From the NCBI RefSeq assembly GCF_008042035.1, contig NZ_RDBL01000013.1, positions 1,519,960 to 1,561,327 on the forward strand: a stretch of 41,368 nucleotides of DNA. The letters run 5' to 3'. The translations under genes and the position numbers were made by a program. The stretch comes from Streptomyces sp. col6 (GTDB taxonomy: Bacteria; Actinomycetota; Actinomycetes; Streptomycetales; Streptomycetaceae). The notes below the pieces were generated by a model. It made no database searches, was not told where the DNA came from, and saw only the letters and a program-made list of their open reading frames with translations. The first letter of the stretch is position 1; every line of letters begins with the position of its first letter. Below are positions 34,551 through 41,368 of this stretch, piece after piece.

Positions 34551-35561
34551 ATGCACGCGTCTCAGGGGAGAAGCGCCGGCCTGGGACTCGCCCTCGCCTC
34601 GGCCTTCGCATTCGGTGGTTCCGGAGTGGCGGCCAAGCCGCTGATCGAGGCGGGGCTCGACCCGCTCCACGTGGTCTGGCTGCGGGTGGCCGGCGCCGCA
34701 CTCGTCATGCTGCCCGTGGCCTGGCGCCACCGGGCACTGGTGCGCGACCGGCCCGTGCTGCTGCTCGGCTTCGGGCTGCTCGCCGTCGCGGGCGTGCAGG
34801 CCTGCTACTTCGCCGCCATCTCGCGCATCCCGGTGGGCGTCGCACTGCTGGTGGAATACCTGGCTCCGGCGCTCGTGCTCGGATGGGTGCGCTTCGTCCA
34901 GCGGCGGCCGGTGACCCGGGCGGCGGCCCTCGGGGTCGTCCTCGCGGCCGGCGGCCTCGCCTGCGTCGTCGAGGTGTGGGCCGGGCTGAGCTTCGACGTG
35001 GTCGGGCTGCTGCTCGCGCTCGGCGCCGCCTGCTGCCAGGTCGGCTACTTCGTCCTCTCCGACCAGGGCAGCGGGGAGGCGTCCCCGGGCGGCGCGGAAC
35101 CCCCGCATCCGGTCGGCGTCATCGCGTACGGGCTGCTGATCGGCGCCCTCGTGCTCACCGTGGTCGCCCGCCCGTGGGGCATGGACTGGTCGGTACTCGG
35201 CGGCAGCACGGTCATGGACGGCAACGACGTTCCGGCCTGGCTGCTGCTGGTCTGGATCGTGCTGCTGGCCACCGTCATCGCCTACGTCACCGGCGTGATC
35301 TCCGTACGGCTGCTGTCCCCGGCGGTCGCGGGCGTCGTCGCCTGTCTGGAGGCGGTCATCGCGACCGTGCTCGCCTGGGTGCTGCTCGGCGAGCACCTGG
35401 CCGCCCCGCAGCTCATCGGCGGTGCGCTCGTCCTGGCCGGTGCCCTCATCGCCCAGTCGGCCACGCCCCGCCCGCCGTCCGGACCCGTCGCCTCGGGGAC
35501 GGGGGCGCGGGGCGCCGTCGCGGAGCGGGCCGACGCCCGGAGTCAGGACGCCGTCAGGTAG
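34551..35561 (+). CDS. EamA-family transporter (DMT superfamily)
   Basis: A 336-residue inner-membrane exporter with ten predicted helices in two EamA halves. The first covers GLGLALASAFAFGGSGVAAK to about residue 145; the second starts with the GVIAYGLLIGALVL region and ends AAPQLIGGALVLAGALIAQS. The conserved end-of-half motif is AVIATVLAWVLLGEHL. Such proteins export amino acids or metabolites; the substrate is not evident. The last 19 nt overlap the convergent split-barrel gene. GTG 34545 is an alternative start, but the promoter favours 34551. Confidence 0.92.
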   Translation: MHASQGRSAGLGLALASAFAFGGSGVAAKPLIEAGLDPLHVVWLRVAGAALVMLPVAWRHRALVRDRPVLLLGFGLLAVAGVQACYFAAISRIPVGVALLVEYLAPALVLGWVRFVQRRPVTRAAALGVVLAAGGLACVVEVWAGLSFDVVGLLLALGAACCQVGYFVLSDQGSGEASPGGAEPPHPVGVIAYGLLIGALVLTVVARPWGMDWSVLGGSTVMDGNDVPAWLLLVWIVLLATVIAYVTGVISVRLLSPAVAGVVACLEAVIATVLAWVLLGEHLAAPQLIGGALVLAGALIAQSATPRPPSGPVASGTGARGAVAERADARSQDAVR

Positions 35562-36250
35562 GCGGGTACGCCGATCGACGGGTCCATGTCGTCCGCCGGG
35601 ACCGGTGCGGCGTACGCGGGGGCGACCGGGACGACGCCCGCCCAGTACGGCAGGCCCACGTCCCGGGGGTCGTCGTTCGGCCCGCCCGTGCGGATCTTCG
35701 CGGAGACCTCGCGCAGGTCGAGCCGGATGACCGCGGTGGCGGCGAGCTCCTTGCCGTCGGCCGGGCGTGAGTCCTTCGAGCGGCCCGGGACCACCTGGTC
35801 CACGATCGCGTCCAGGGCGATGCGCCGCTCCTCCGGGTCGGTCACCGGGTACGCGGTGCCGTGGACGACCACCGAGCGGTAGTTGAGCGAGTGGTGGAAG
35901 GCGGACCGGGCCAGCACCAGACCGTCCACGTGCGTCACCGTCAGGCACACGGGCAACCCCTCGTCACCGCCGCCGGCCGCGCGCAACGGCCGTGAGCCGG
36001 TCGAGCCGTGGACGTAGAGCCGCTCACCGACCCGGCCGAAGAGCGTCGGCAGCACGACCGGCGCGCCGTCGCGCACGAAGCCGAGGTGGCAGAGGTAGGC
36101 GTCGTCGAGTATCGAGTGGACCGTCCCCCGGTCGTACGCGGCCCGGTCGCGCGACCGGGTGGGGATCGTGCGGTCCGTCGGCTCGTAGCGGGCGGGGGCG
36201 TTCGGGGACGTGGTCTGCTGGGCTGCGGTCTCCGGCATTGCGGACTCCAT
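35543..36250 (-). CDS. Flavin split-barrel protein (pyridoxamine 5'-phosphate oxidase family)
   Basis: A 235-residue protein of the FMN-binding split-barrel fold. Core motifs are TVHSILDDAYLCHLGFVRDG, VVLPTLFGRVGERLYVHGST and AFHHSLNYRSVVVHGTAYPV. Family members bind FMN, F420 or haem and are often oxidoreductases. The divergent regulator is a MocR protein with a PLP-binding domain, and MocR regulators often control vitamin B6 genes, so a link to pyridoxal phosphate is plausible. ATG 36250 is used; ATG 36238 (MPETA) is an alternative. Confidence 0.88.
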   Translation of the reverse strand: MESAMPETAAQQTTSPNAPARYEPTDRTIPTRSRDRAAYDRGTVHSILDDAYLCHLGFVRDGAPVVLPTLFGRVGERLYVHGSTGSRPLRAAGGGDEGLPVCLTVTHVDGLVLARSAFHHSLNYRSVVVHGTAYPVTDPEERRIALDAIVDQVVPGRSKDSRPADGKELAATAVIRLDLREVSAKIRTGGPNDDPRDVGLPYWAGVVPVAPAYAAPVPADDMDPSIGVPAYLTAS

Positions 36251-36266
36251 TGCACTAGTGCATACT
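36238..36266 (+). promoter_or_regulatory. MocR promoter with perfect 12-bp palindrome
   Basis: TTGCGG (36238-36243), 17 nt, CATACT (36261-36266). The GTG at 36274 follows by 7 nt (leaderless). The palindrome TGCACTAGTGCA (36251-36262) overlaps the -10 and ends at the start of the divergent gene, so one protein bound there could control both directions. Confidence 0.72.
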
Positions 36267-36273
36267 GTTGTTT

Positions 36274-37605
36274 GTGCTAGGAGAGTATCGGATCAGTGGG
36301 CGGCGTGCACAGGACATTGCCGCCAGCGTCGAACGCGGGGTCGGCTCCGGGGAGCTGATGCCGGGTCAAGTCCTGCCACCCATGCGTGAGTTGGCGGTCC
36401 GGTTGGAGGTGAACCCGAACACCGTCGCGGCCGCGTACCGCATCTTGCGCGAGCGCGGGGTGATCGAGACCGCCGGTCGCCGGGGCAGCCGGATCAGGCC
36501 GCGCCCCGCCAGCACCGCGCGCGGTTCGATGCGCGTCGAGGCGACGCCGGGCGTACGGGACCTGGGCGACGGCAGCCCCGACCCGGCGCTGCTGCCGCGC
36601 CTCGGCGAGGCGTTCGCGGCGGTCGCGGAGCGGTACGCGCGCGAGCCCGGCCTCTACGGTGAGGCGCCCGTCGACCCGGAGTTCGCCGCCCTCGCGCGGG
36701 CCGCCATGGACGCCGACGGGGTGCCCGCCGGGCCGGTCGCCGCCGCCTCCGGTTCGCTCGACGCGATCGAGCGGGTCCTCGTCGCCCATCTCAGGCCCGG
36801 TGACCCGGTCGCGGTCGAGGACCCCGGGTGGGGCGGGCTGCTCGATCTGGTGCCCGCCCTCGGCATGCGGCCCGTGTCCGTGGCGCTCGACGACGACGGG
36901 CCGTTGCCCGATGCGCTCGACGCGGCGCTCCGGTCGGGCGCGCGGGCCGTCGTGATCACGGACCGGGCGCAGAACCCCACGGGCGCGGCGGTCTCCGAGG
37001 CGCGCGCGGCGGAACTGCGGACGGTCCTTGCCCGCCACCCGGACGTCCTGCTCATCGAGGACGATCACGGGCACGCCATCGTCGACCTGCCGGTGTACCC
37101 GCTGGCCGGTGTCACGGACCGCTGGGCATTCGTCCGCTCGACGGCCAAGGCGTACGGGCCCGACCTGCGGGTCGCGGTGCTGACCGGGGACGCGGTGACC
37201 GTCGACCGGGTGTCCGGGCGGCAGCGGCTGGGCCCCGGCTGGGTCAGCCGGCTGCTCCAGCGGACCGTGGTGCACCTGTGGCGTACCGGCTCCGTGGACC
37301 CGCGCGAGGTGGCCCGGTCCTACGCCCGCCGCCGGGACGCCCTCGTACGGGCGCTGGCGGAGCGGGGCGTCGAGGCGTACGGCCGCAGCGGCATGAACGT
37401 ATGGGTGCCGGTGAGCGACGAGACCGGGGCGGTGGCCGGCCTGTTGCAGGCGGGCTGGGCCGTGGCGCCCGGGGCCCGGTTCCGTATCTCCGCACCCCAG
37501 GCGATCCGGATCACCGTGTCCCCGCTCGCCGACGCCGACATCGCACCGCTCGCCGAGGCGGTGGTGCGGGCGGCGGGCCCGGCGAGGCCGCTGAGCTACG
37601 GGTGA
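36274..37605 (+). CDS. MocR-type regulator (GntR HTH fused to aminotransferase-like domain)
   Basis: 443 residues. The GntR winged helix is GRRAQDIAASVERGVGSGEL, PPMRELAVRLEVNPNTVAAA, YRILRERGVIETAGRRGS. A class I aminotransferase-like domain follows from ~90 to the end. PLP-site features are kept: TDRAQNPTGAAVSEARAAEL (Asn), LLIEDDHGHAIVDLPVY (Asp) and STAKAYGPDLRVAVLTG (the Lys that holds PLP). MocR proteins sense PLP or amino-PLP adducts rather than catalyse. The flavin split-barrel gene is transcribed away from the shared palindrome and is its probable target. Confidence 0.93.
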   Translation: MLGEYRISGRRAQDIAASVERGVGSGELMPGQVLPPMRELAVRLEVNPNTVAAAYRILRERGVIETAGRRGSRIRPRPASTARGSMRVEATPGVRDLGDGSPDPALLPRLGEAFAAVAERYAREPGLYGEAPVDPEFAALARAAMDADGVPAGPVAAASGSLDAIERVLVAHLRPGDPVAVEDPGWGGLLDLVPALGMRPVSVALDDDGPLPDALDAALRSGARAVVITDRAQNPTGAAVSEARAAELRTVLARHPDVLLIEDDHGHAIVDLPVYPLAGVTDRWAFVRSTAKAYGPDLRVAVLTGDAVTVDRVSGRQRLGPGWVSRLLQRTVVHLWRTGSVDPREVARSYARRRDALVRALAERGVEAYGRSGMNVWVPVSDETGAVAGLLQAGWAVAPGARFRISAPQAIRITVSPLADADIAPLAEAVVRAAGPARPLSYG

Positions 37606-37621
37606 GCGTGGGCCGGGCCGG

Positions 37622-38602
37622 TCACGTGCGCCGTCGGCCCTGGGTCAGGGCGGCGCCCGCCAGGACGATGAGCGCGCCGACCGGGGTGTTCCAGCTCAGC
37701 CGTTCACCGAGCACGGCGACCCCGGCGGCGGTGGCGATCACCGGGATGAAATAGGTGACCATCTGCGCGGTCGTCGGCCCGACCTCGTTCACCAGGCCGT
37801 ACTGGAGCAGCACCGCGAGCCCCGTGCCCAGCGCGCCGAGCGCGACGACCGCGAGCGTGGGCAGGACCGGGAAGCCGCCGGGGACGGTGGTGAACAGCGG
37901 TGTGACGAACGCGAGTTGGACGGTGCCCAGGAAGAGCTGGCTGCCGGTGAGGGCGAGGGTCGACGCGCCGCTGCCCGCCAGCGTCCGGCGCACGTAGATC
38001 CACCCGACCGGGTAGCTGAGCGAGGCCAGCAGGGCCATGGCCGTACCGCTGAAGTCCAGTCCGGAGAAGCCCTGCCAGGCGCCGAGCACCGTCAGGACGC
38101 CCAGGAAGCCGAGCCCGAGGCCGGCCACGCGGCGCCGGGTCGGCCGGTCCTCCGAGAGGGCGACGAGCGACAGCGCCATGCCCCACAGCGGCGAGGTCGC
38201 GTTGCAGATGCCCGCCAGCGTCGACGGGATGCTCAGCTCGGCGTAGGCGAACAGGGAGAACGGCAGGGCGTTGAGGAAGAACGCCGCCACCGCCAGATGC
38301 CCCCAGGTCCGGGCCGAGCGCGGCAGCCGCTCCCGCTTCACCACCATCACCACCGCCAGGACGGCGGTCCCCGACAGCAGCCGTCCCAGTGTCACCTGGA
38401 ACGGCGCGTAAGCGTCGGTGCCCACCTTGATCAGCAGGAAGCTGAAACCCCAGATGAGTGAGAGCGCCGCGAACCGCAGCCGCCAGTCCAGGGCCGGACG
38501 CCGGGCGGGAGCCGTGGCGGAAGCGGTGGCCGGTGCCTCGGGCGGTGCGGCCGGGGCGGCGGACGGCTCGGTGGCGGGTCTCGGTGCGGTCGGGGCGCTC
38601 AT
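37622..38602 (-). CDS. EamA-family transporter, second
   Basis: A 326-residue exporter of the DMT superfamily. After an Ala/Pro-rich N-terminus (~45 residues), ten helices follow: LRFAALSLIWGFSFLLIKVG, LPFSLFAYAELSIPSTLAGI, then VTYFIPVIATAAGVAVLGER and GALIVLAGAALTQGRRR at the end. Substrate unknown. It is divergent from a LysR regulator with an inverted repeat between them; LysR regulators commonly control the exporter beside them. It shares only the fold with the other EamA protein in the window. Confidence 0.92.
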   Translation of the reverse strand: MSAPTAPRPATEPSAAPAAPPEAPATASATAPARRPALDWRLRFAALSLIWGFSFLLIKVGTDAYAPFQVTLGRLLSGTAVLAVVMVVKRERLPRSARTWGHLAVAAFFLNALPFSLFAYAELSIPSTLAGICNATSPLWGMALSLVALSEDRPTRRRVAGLGLGFLGVLTVLGAWQGFSGLDFSGTAMALLASLSYPVGWIYVRRTLAGSGASTLALTGSQLFLGTVQLAFVTPLFTTVPGGFPVLPTLAVVALGALGTGLAVLLQYGLVNEVGPTTAQMVTYFIPVIATAAGVAVLGERLSWNTPVGALIVLAGAALTQGRRRT

Positions 38603-38623
38603 GAGGACCACGATGGCCACGTT

Positions 38624-38669
38624 CACTTCGTAGCACAAGTGAGAATATGTGCGCGGATTCGCGTAGCAT
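38624..38669. promoter_or_regulatory. LysR operator and -10 box in divergent region
   Basis: CACTT-N8-AAGTG (38624-38641) is a perfect inverted repeat of the size LysR proteins bind. TAGCAT (38664-38669) lies 7 nt before the LysR ATG, so the regulator's message should be leaderless. The repeat stands ~22 nt from the exporter start on the other side. Confidence 0.65.
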
Positions 38670-38676
38670 CGCTTAC

Positions 38677-39591
38677 ATGTTGAACCTGGAGCGCCTGCGC
38701 ACCCTGGACGCCCTCGCCAGGCTCGGTTCGGTCAGCGGCGCCGCCGAGGGGCTGCACGTCACGACGTCGGCCGTCTCGCAGCAGATGGCCAAGCTGGAGC
38801 GCGAGGTGGGCCAGCAGCTCCTCGCCAGGAACGGACGCGGGGTGCGGCTCACCGACGCGGGGCGGCTGCTCGCCGACCATGCGGCGCGCATCCTCTCGCA
38901 GGTGGAGCTCGCCCAGTCGGACATCGAGGCCCAGCGCGGCGAGGTGGTGGGCGAGATCCAGCTCGGCGCGTTCCCGACGGCGGCGCGCGGCCTCTTTCCC
39001 GCGACGCTCCTGTCCCTGCGCGCCGGCCACCCCGAACTGCGGGTGCGCACGCTGGAACTGGAGCCCGAGGCGGGCATCCGGGCGGTGCTGAGGGGCGACA
39101 TCGACCTGGCGGTGGTGCTGGACTGGAGCAACAAGCGGCTCCCGGTGCCCGGTGGCCTGACCCGGGCCGAACTGCTCGACGACGCACCCGACATCGCGAT
39201 GCCGGCGGACCATCCGCTCGCCGGCCGGTCCGAAGTGGACCTGGAGGACTTCGCCGACGACGACTGGGTCTCCTGGCCCGAGGGCGAATTCTGTTACGAC
39301 TGGCTGATGTTCACGCTCCGCTCCAAGGGCATCGAACCGCGCATCGCCCACCTCGCGGGCGAGCACCACACCCAACTCGCCCTGATCGCCGCCGGGATGG
39401 GGGTGTGCGTGGCGCCCCGGCTCGGGCGGGGGCCGGTGCCCGAGGGCGTACGGCTCGTCCCCGTACGCCAGAAGATGCGGCGGCACGTCCACGCGGTGTG
39501 GCGGACGGACGCGGACCGGCGGCCGTCGATCCGGGCGGCGGTCGCGGCGCTGCGGGAGGCGGGCCGGGAGCTGGACGAATCCTTCGGGTGA
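38677..39591 (+). CDS. LysR-family regulator
   Basis: 304 residues. The HTH is LERLRTLDALARLGSVSGAA, then HVTTSAVSQQMAKLEREVGQ, QLLARNGRGVRLTDAGRLLA. The effector domain is a type 2 periplasmic fold (GEIQLGAFPTAARGLFPATL; DIDLAVVLDW; AGMGVCVAPRLG). ATG 38677 is preferred over 38647 because homology starts there and the -10 box is 7 nt upstream. It most likely controls the divergent EamA exporter. The convergent peptidase gene begins 12 nt after its stop. Confidence 0.92.
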   Translation: MLNLERLRTLDALARLGSVSGAAEGLHVTTSAVSQQMAKLEREVGQQLLARNGRGVRLTDAGRLLADHAARILSQVELAQSDIEAQRGEVVGEIQLGAFPTAARGLFPATLLSLRAGHPELRVRTLELEPEAGIRAVLRGDIDLAVVLDWSNKRLPVPGGLTRAELLDDAPDIAMPADHPLAGRSEVDLEDFADDDWVSWPEGEFCYDWLMFTLRSKGIEPRIAHLAGEHHTQLALIAAGMGVCVAPRLGRGPVPEGVRLVPVRQKMRRHVHAVWRTDADRRPSIRAAVAALREAGRELDESFG

Positions 39592-39603
39592 CGGGAGACG
39601 CGG

Positions 39604-41368
39604 TCAGGCCCCCAGCGCCTGCCGCAGGAAGTCCCGCTCCAGGAGCAGCAGTCCGCTCGCCGTGCGGTCCTCGCCCACCAGGTGACCGGCGCCCGACAGC
39701 GGCAGCACCGTGTGCGGGCGGCCGGCGGCGAGGAGGGCCGCCGACAGGCGCAGCGTGTGCGCCACGGACACGTTGTCGTCGGCGAGCCCGTGCACCAGCA
39801 TCAGCGGCCGGGTCAGGGACGCGGCCTCCTCCAGCAGCGAGTTGCGCGCGTAGTTCTCCGGCAGGACGTCCGGGTGGCCGAGGAACCTCTCCTCCCAGTG
39901 GGTGTCGTAGAGCCGCCGGTCCGCCGGGGCCGCCCCCGCCACCGCCGCGTGGAAGACCTCGGGGTGCCGGAGCACGGCCGCCGCCGCGAGGTACCCGCTG
40001 AACGACCAGCCGCGCATCGCCACCCGGGTGAGGTCGAGAGCGGGGTGGGCACCGGCCGCCGCGTGCAGGGCGTCGATCTGGTCCTCCAGGACGGCCGTCA
40101 GCCGGTCCCCGTGCACCGACTTCTCCCACGCCTCGCCCCGCCCCGGCGTGCCCCGCCCGTCCGTGACCAGCACGGCGAAACCCTGCTCAGCGAACCACTG
40201 GGCCACCGCCGTCCACCACGCCCGCACCTTCAGCACGACCTGCATGCCGTGCCCGGCGTACGGGCTCAGCAGCACCGGGAGCGGTGCGTCGCCCGGCCGG
40301 TGCCACGACGGCAGGTGGAGCCGGCTGCGCAGCTCCCGGCGGCCCAGGCTCAGAGCCGACGGGCGCGGGACGACGAGCGGTTCTTCGGCCAGGACCGCGA
40401 TCCGGCCGGTCTCCGCCCCGGAGCGCAGCACGGTCACCGTATGGCCGTCCGGGGTCCGGCTGTCGAGCACCACCGTCGGGCCGCCGGCCGCCGCGGTGTG
40501 CACACCGGGTGCGCCGGAGACCCGGACCGGGCCGCGCCCTGCCGTGTCGTACGACCAGACGTGGATCTCCGTCGGCTCCTCGCCGCCCGTGAAGTACACA
40601 CGGCCGTCCGCCGCGCCGAGCACCTCGCGCACCTCCAGGCCCGCCGGTGTCGGGGCGCCGCCGATGTCCAGCCCCTGGGTGTCGCCGCCGGGGCGCGCCG
40701 GGACGACGAGCGCCCCGGACGGCAGGCGCAGCGGGGTGCCCGGACGCAGCGCCACCCAGGCGGGGTCCTGTTCACGGTGCACGGTCCTGGTGGCGCCCGT
40801 CTTCTCGTCCACCTCCAGGACGTGCACGGAACGCTGGTCCCGGGTCTGCACGGAGACCAGCGGGCCCCGGTCGTCCCAGCCCGCCGCCACCACGTACTCG
40901 AACGCCCGGTCCGTCCAGGGGCCTTCGGGGTGTCCGTCGCCGGCGGCTTCGGGGAGGCGGACGGCGGTGTGCTCGCCGGAGGTCCGGACCAGGTGCAGGG
41001 AGACCTTCGCGTTGGCCGTGCCGGCCGCCGGGTACGCGAGTACGCGGGGCGGGCGGTCCGGGTGGGCCGGGTCGGCGAGGTAGCGGCGTTCGACGCCGGA
41101 GGTGTCCACGCGGGCGACCAGGAGGGCGTCGCCGCGCGGGGCCCACCAGTAGCCGCGCGTACGGCCGATGGACTCCTGCGACACGTAGTCGGACAGGCCG
41201 TAGGTGAGGTGCGCGCCCTCCGGTTCGGCGAGCGCGCGGTCGCCGGTGCCGTCCACCCGTACGGTACGCAGCGCGCCGCCGGTGACGTACGCGATCAGCG
41301 AGCCGTCGGGGGAGGGGCGGGGGTCGACGGCGGGTCCGGCCGTCGGCAGCCGGCGGCCGGACCCGCCG
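39604..41368 (-). CDS. S9 family peptidase (DPP IV / prolyl oligopeptidase type), 5' end beyond window
   Basis: 588 codons are visible and the frame is open to the right edge, so the N-terminus is missing. The first part is a beta-propeller (DPRPSPDGSLIAYVTGG; SIGRTRGYWWAPRGDALLVA). The second is an alpha/beta-hydrolase. The nucleophile Ser is in MRGWSFSGYLAAAA, the acid in HGLADDNVSV and the His in SGAGHLVGEDR. DGRGTPGRGEAWEKSVHGD is the typical upstream loop. Such enzymes remove dipeptides from peptide N-termini. Note GWSFSG instead of the usual GWSYGG. No signal peptide can be judged. Confidence 0.92.
   Translation of the reverse strand, partial: GGSGRRLPTAGPAVDPRPSPDGSLIAYVTGGALRTVRVDGTGDRALAEPEGAHLTYGLSDYVSQESIGRTRGYWWAPRGDALLVARVDTSGVERRYLADPAHPDRPPRVLAYPAAGTANAKVSLHLVRTSGEHTAVRLPEAAGDGHPEGPWTDRAFEYVVAAGWDDRGPLVSVQTRDQRSVHVLEVDEKTGATRTVHREQDPAWVALRPGTPLRLPSGALVVPARPGGDTQGLDIGGAPTPAGLEVREVLGAADGRVYFTGGEEPTEIHVWSYDTAGRGPVRVSGAPGVHTAAAGGPTVVLDSRTPDGHTVTVLRSGAETGRIAVLAEEPLVVPRPSALSLGRRELRSRLHLPSWHRPGDAPLPVLLSPYAGHGMQVVLKVRAWWTAVAQWFAEQGFAVLVTDGRGTPGRGEAWEKSVHGDRLTAVLEDQIDALHAAAGAHPALDLTRVAMRGWSFSGYLAAAAVLRHPEVFHAAVAGAAPADRRLYDTHWEERFLGHPDVLPENYARNSLLEEAASLTRPLMLVHGLADDNVSVAHTLRLSAALLAAGRPHTVLPLSGAGHLVGEDRTASGLLLLERDFLRQALGA

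Overview
This 41.4 kb window comes from a high-GC actinobacterium, almost certainly a Streptomyces. The coding frames have nearly all G or C in third positions. The 16S 5' segment and its leader read as Streptomyces. Several genes belong to families best known from that genus (DUF5999, a tandem glycine riboswitch before gcvP, crr-ptsI as an operon, a vWA lipoprotein-like gene divergent from a CPBP protease). No insertion sequence, prophage, tRNA, CRISPR array or biosynthetic cluster was seen.

Layout. (1) 1-6.8 kb: an edge-truncated family 31 glycoside hydrolase that seems to have lost its middle, acetoacetate-CoA ligase, an uncharacterised 306-residue protein behind a promoter that matches the actinobacterial DNA-damage (RecA-NDp/PafBC) motif, and the phosphotransferase genes crr and ptsI. 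(2) 6.8-8.1 kb: a ribosomal RNA locus with promoters and leader, but the first ~272 nt of 16S are joined directly to the last ~67 nt of 23S, followed by an intact 5S and a strong terminator. About 4.5 kb of normal rRNA sequence is missing. (3) 8.2-21.8 kb: a conserved housekeeping block: CDP-alcohol phosphatidyltransferase, a mannose-1-phosphate guanylyltransferase fused to a decayed phosphomannomutase domain, DUF881-Sbp-DUF881 membrane proteins, a GarA/OdhI-like FHA protein, an FtsR-like MerR regulator, a DUF151 nuclease-like protein, a second MerR regulator, DNA polymerase IV, a PRC-barrel protein, and gcvP under a tandem glycine riboswitch. Apart from manC, dinB and the PRC gene, the order matches Mycobacterium tuberculosis Rv1822-Rv1832, but gcvH is absent.

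(4) 21.8-27.8 kb: DUF5999, an unrecognised 198-residue protein, a GCS2-family glutamate-cysteine ligase, a vWA solute-binding-like protein and a CPBP membrane protease. (5) 27.8-41.4 kb: a run of small, mostly self-contained regulator-target pairs: PhzF; a HEAT-repeat protein with a MerR regulator that itself carries HEAT-like repeats; TetR with a divergent SnoaL-like protein; two phosphotransferase-fold (APH) proteins; PadR; two EamA exporters; a PLP-dependent MocR regulator divergent from a flavin split-barrel protein; LysR; and an S9 peptidase cut by the right edge.

The most interesting items are the HEAT/MerR-HEAT operon with a textbook 19-bp-spacer MerR promoter, the damage-type promoter before an unknown gene, the degenerate mutase domain, and two internal losses (rRNA and GH31) that look either like assembly collapses or real deletions. 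Many genes in the last third appear to be read from leaderless transcripts (TANNNT-like box, 7-8 nt, start codon).
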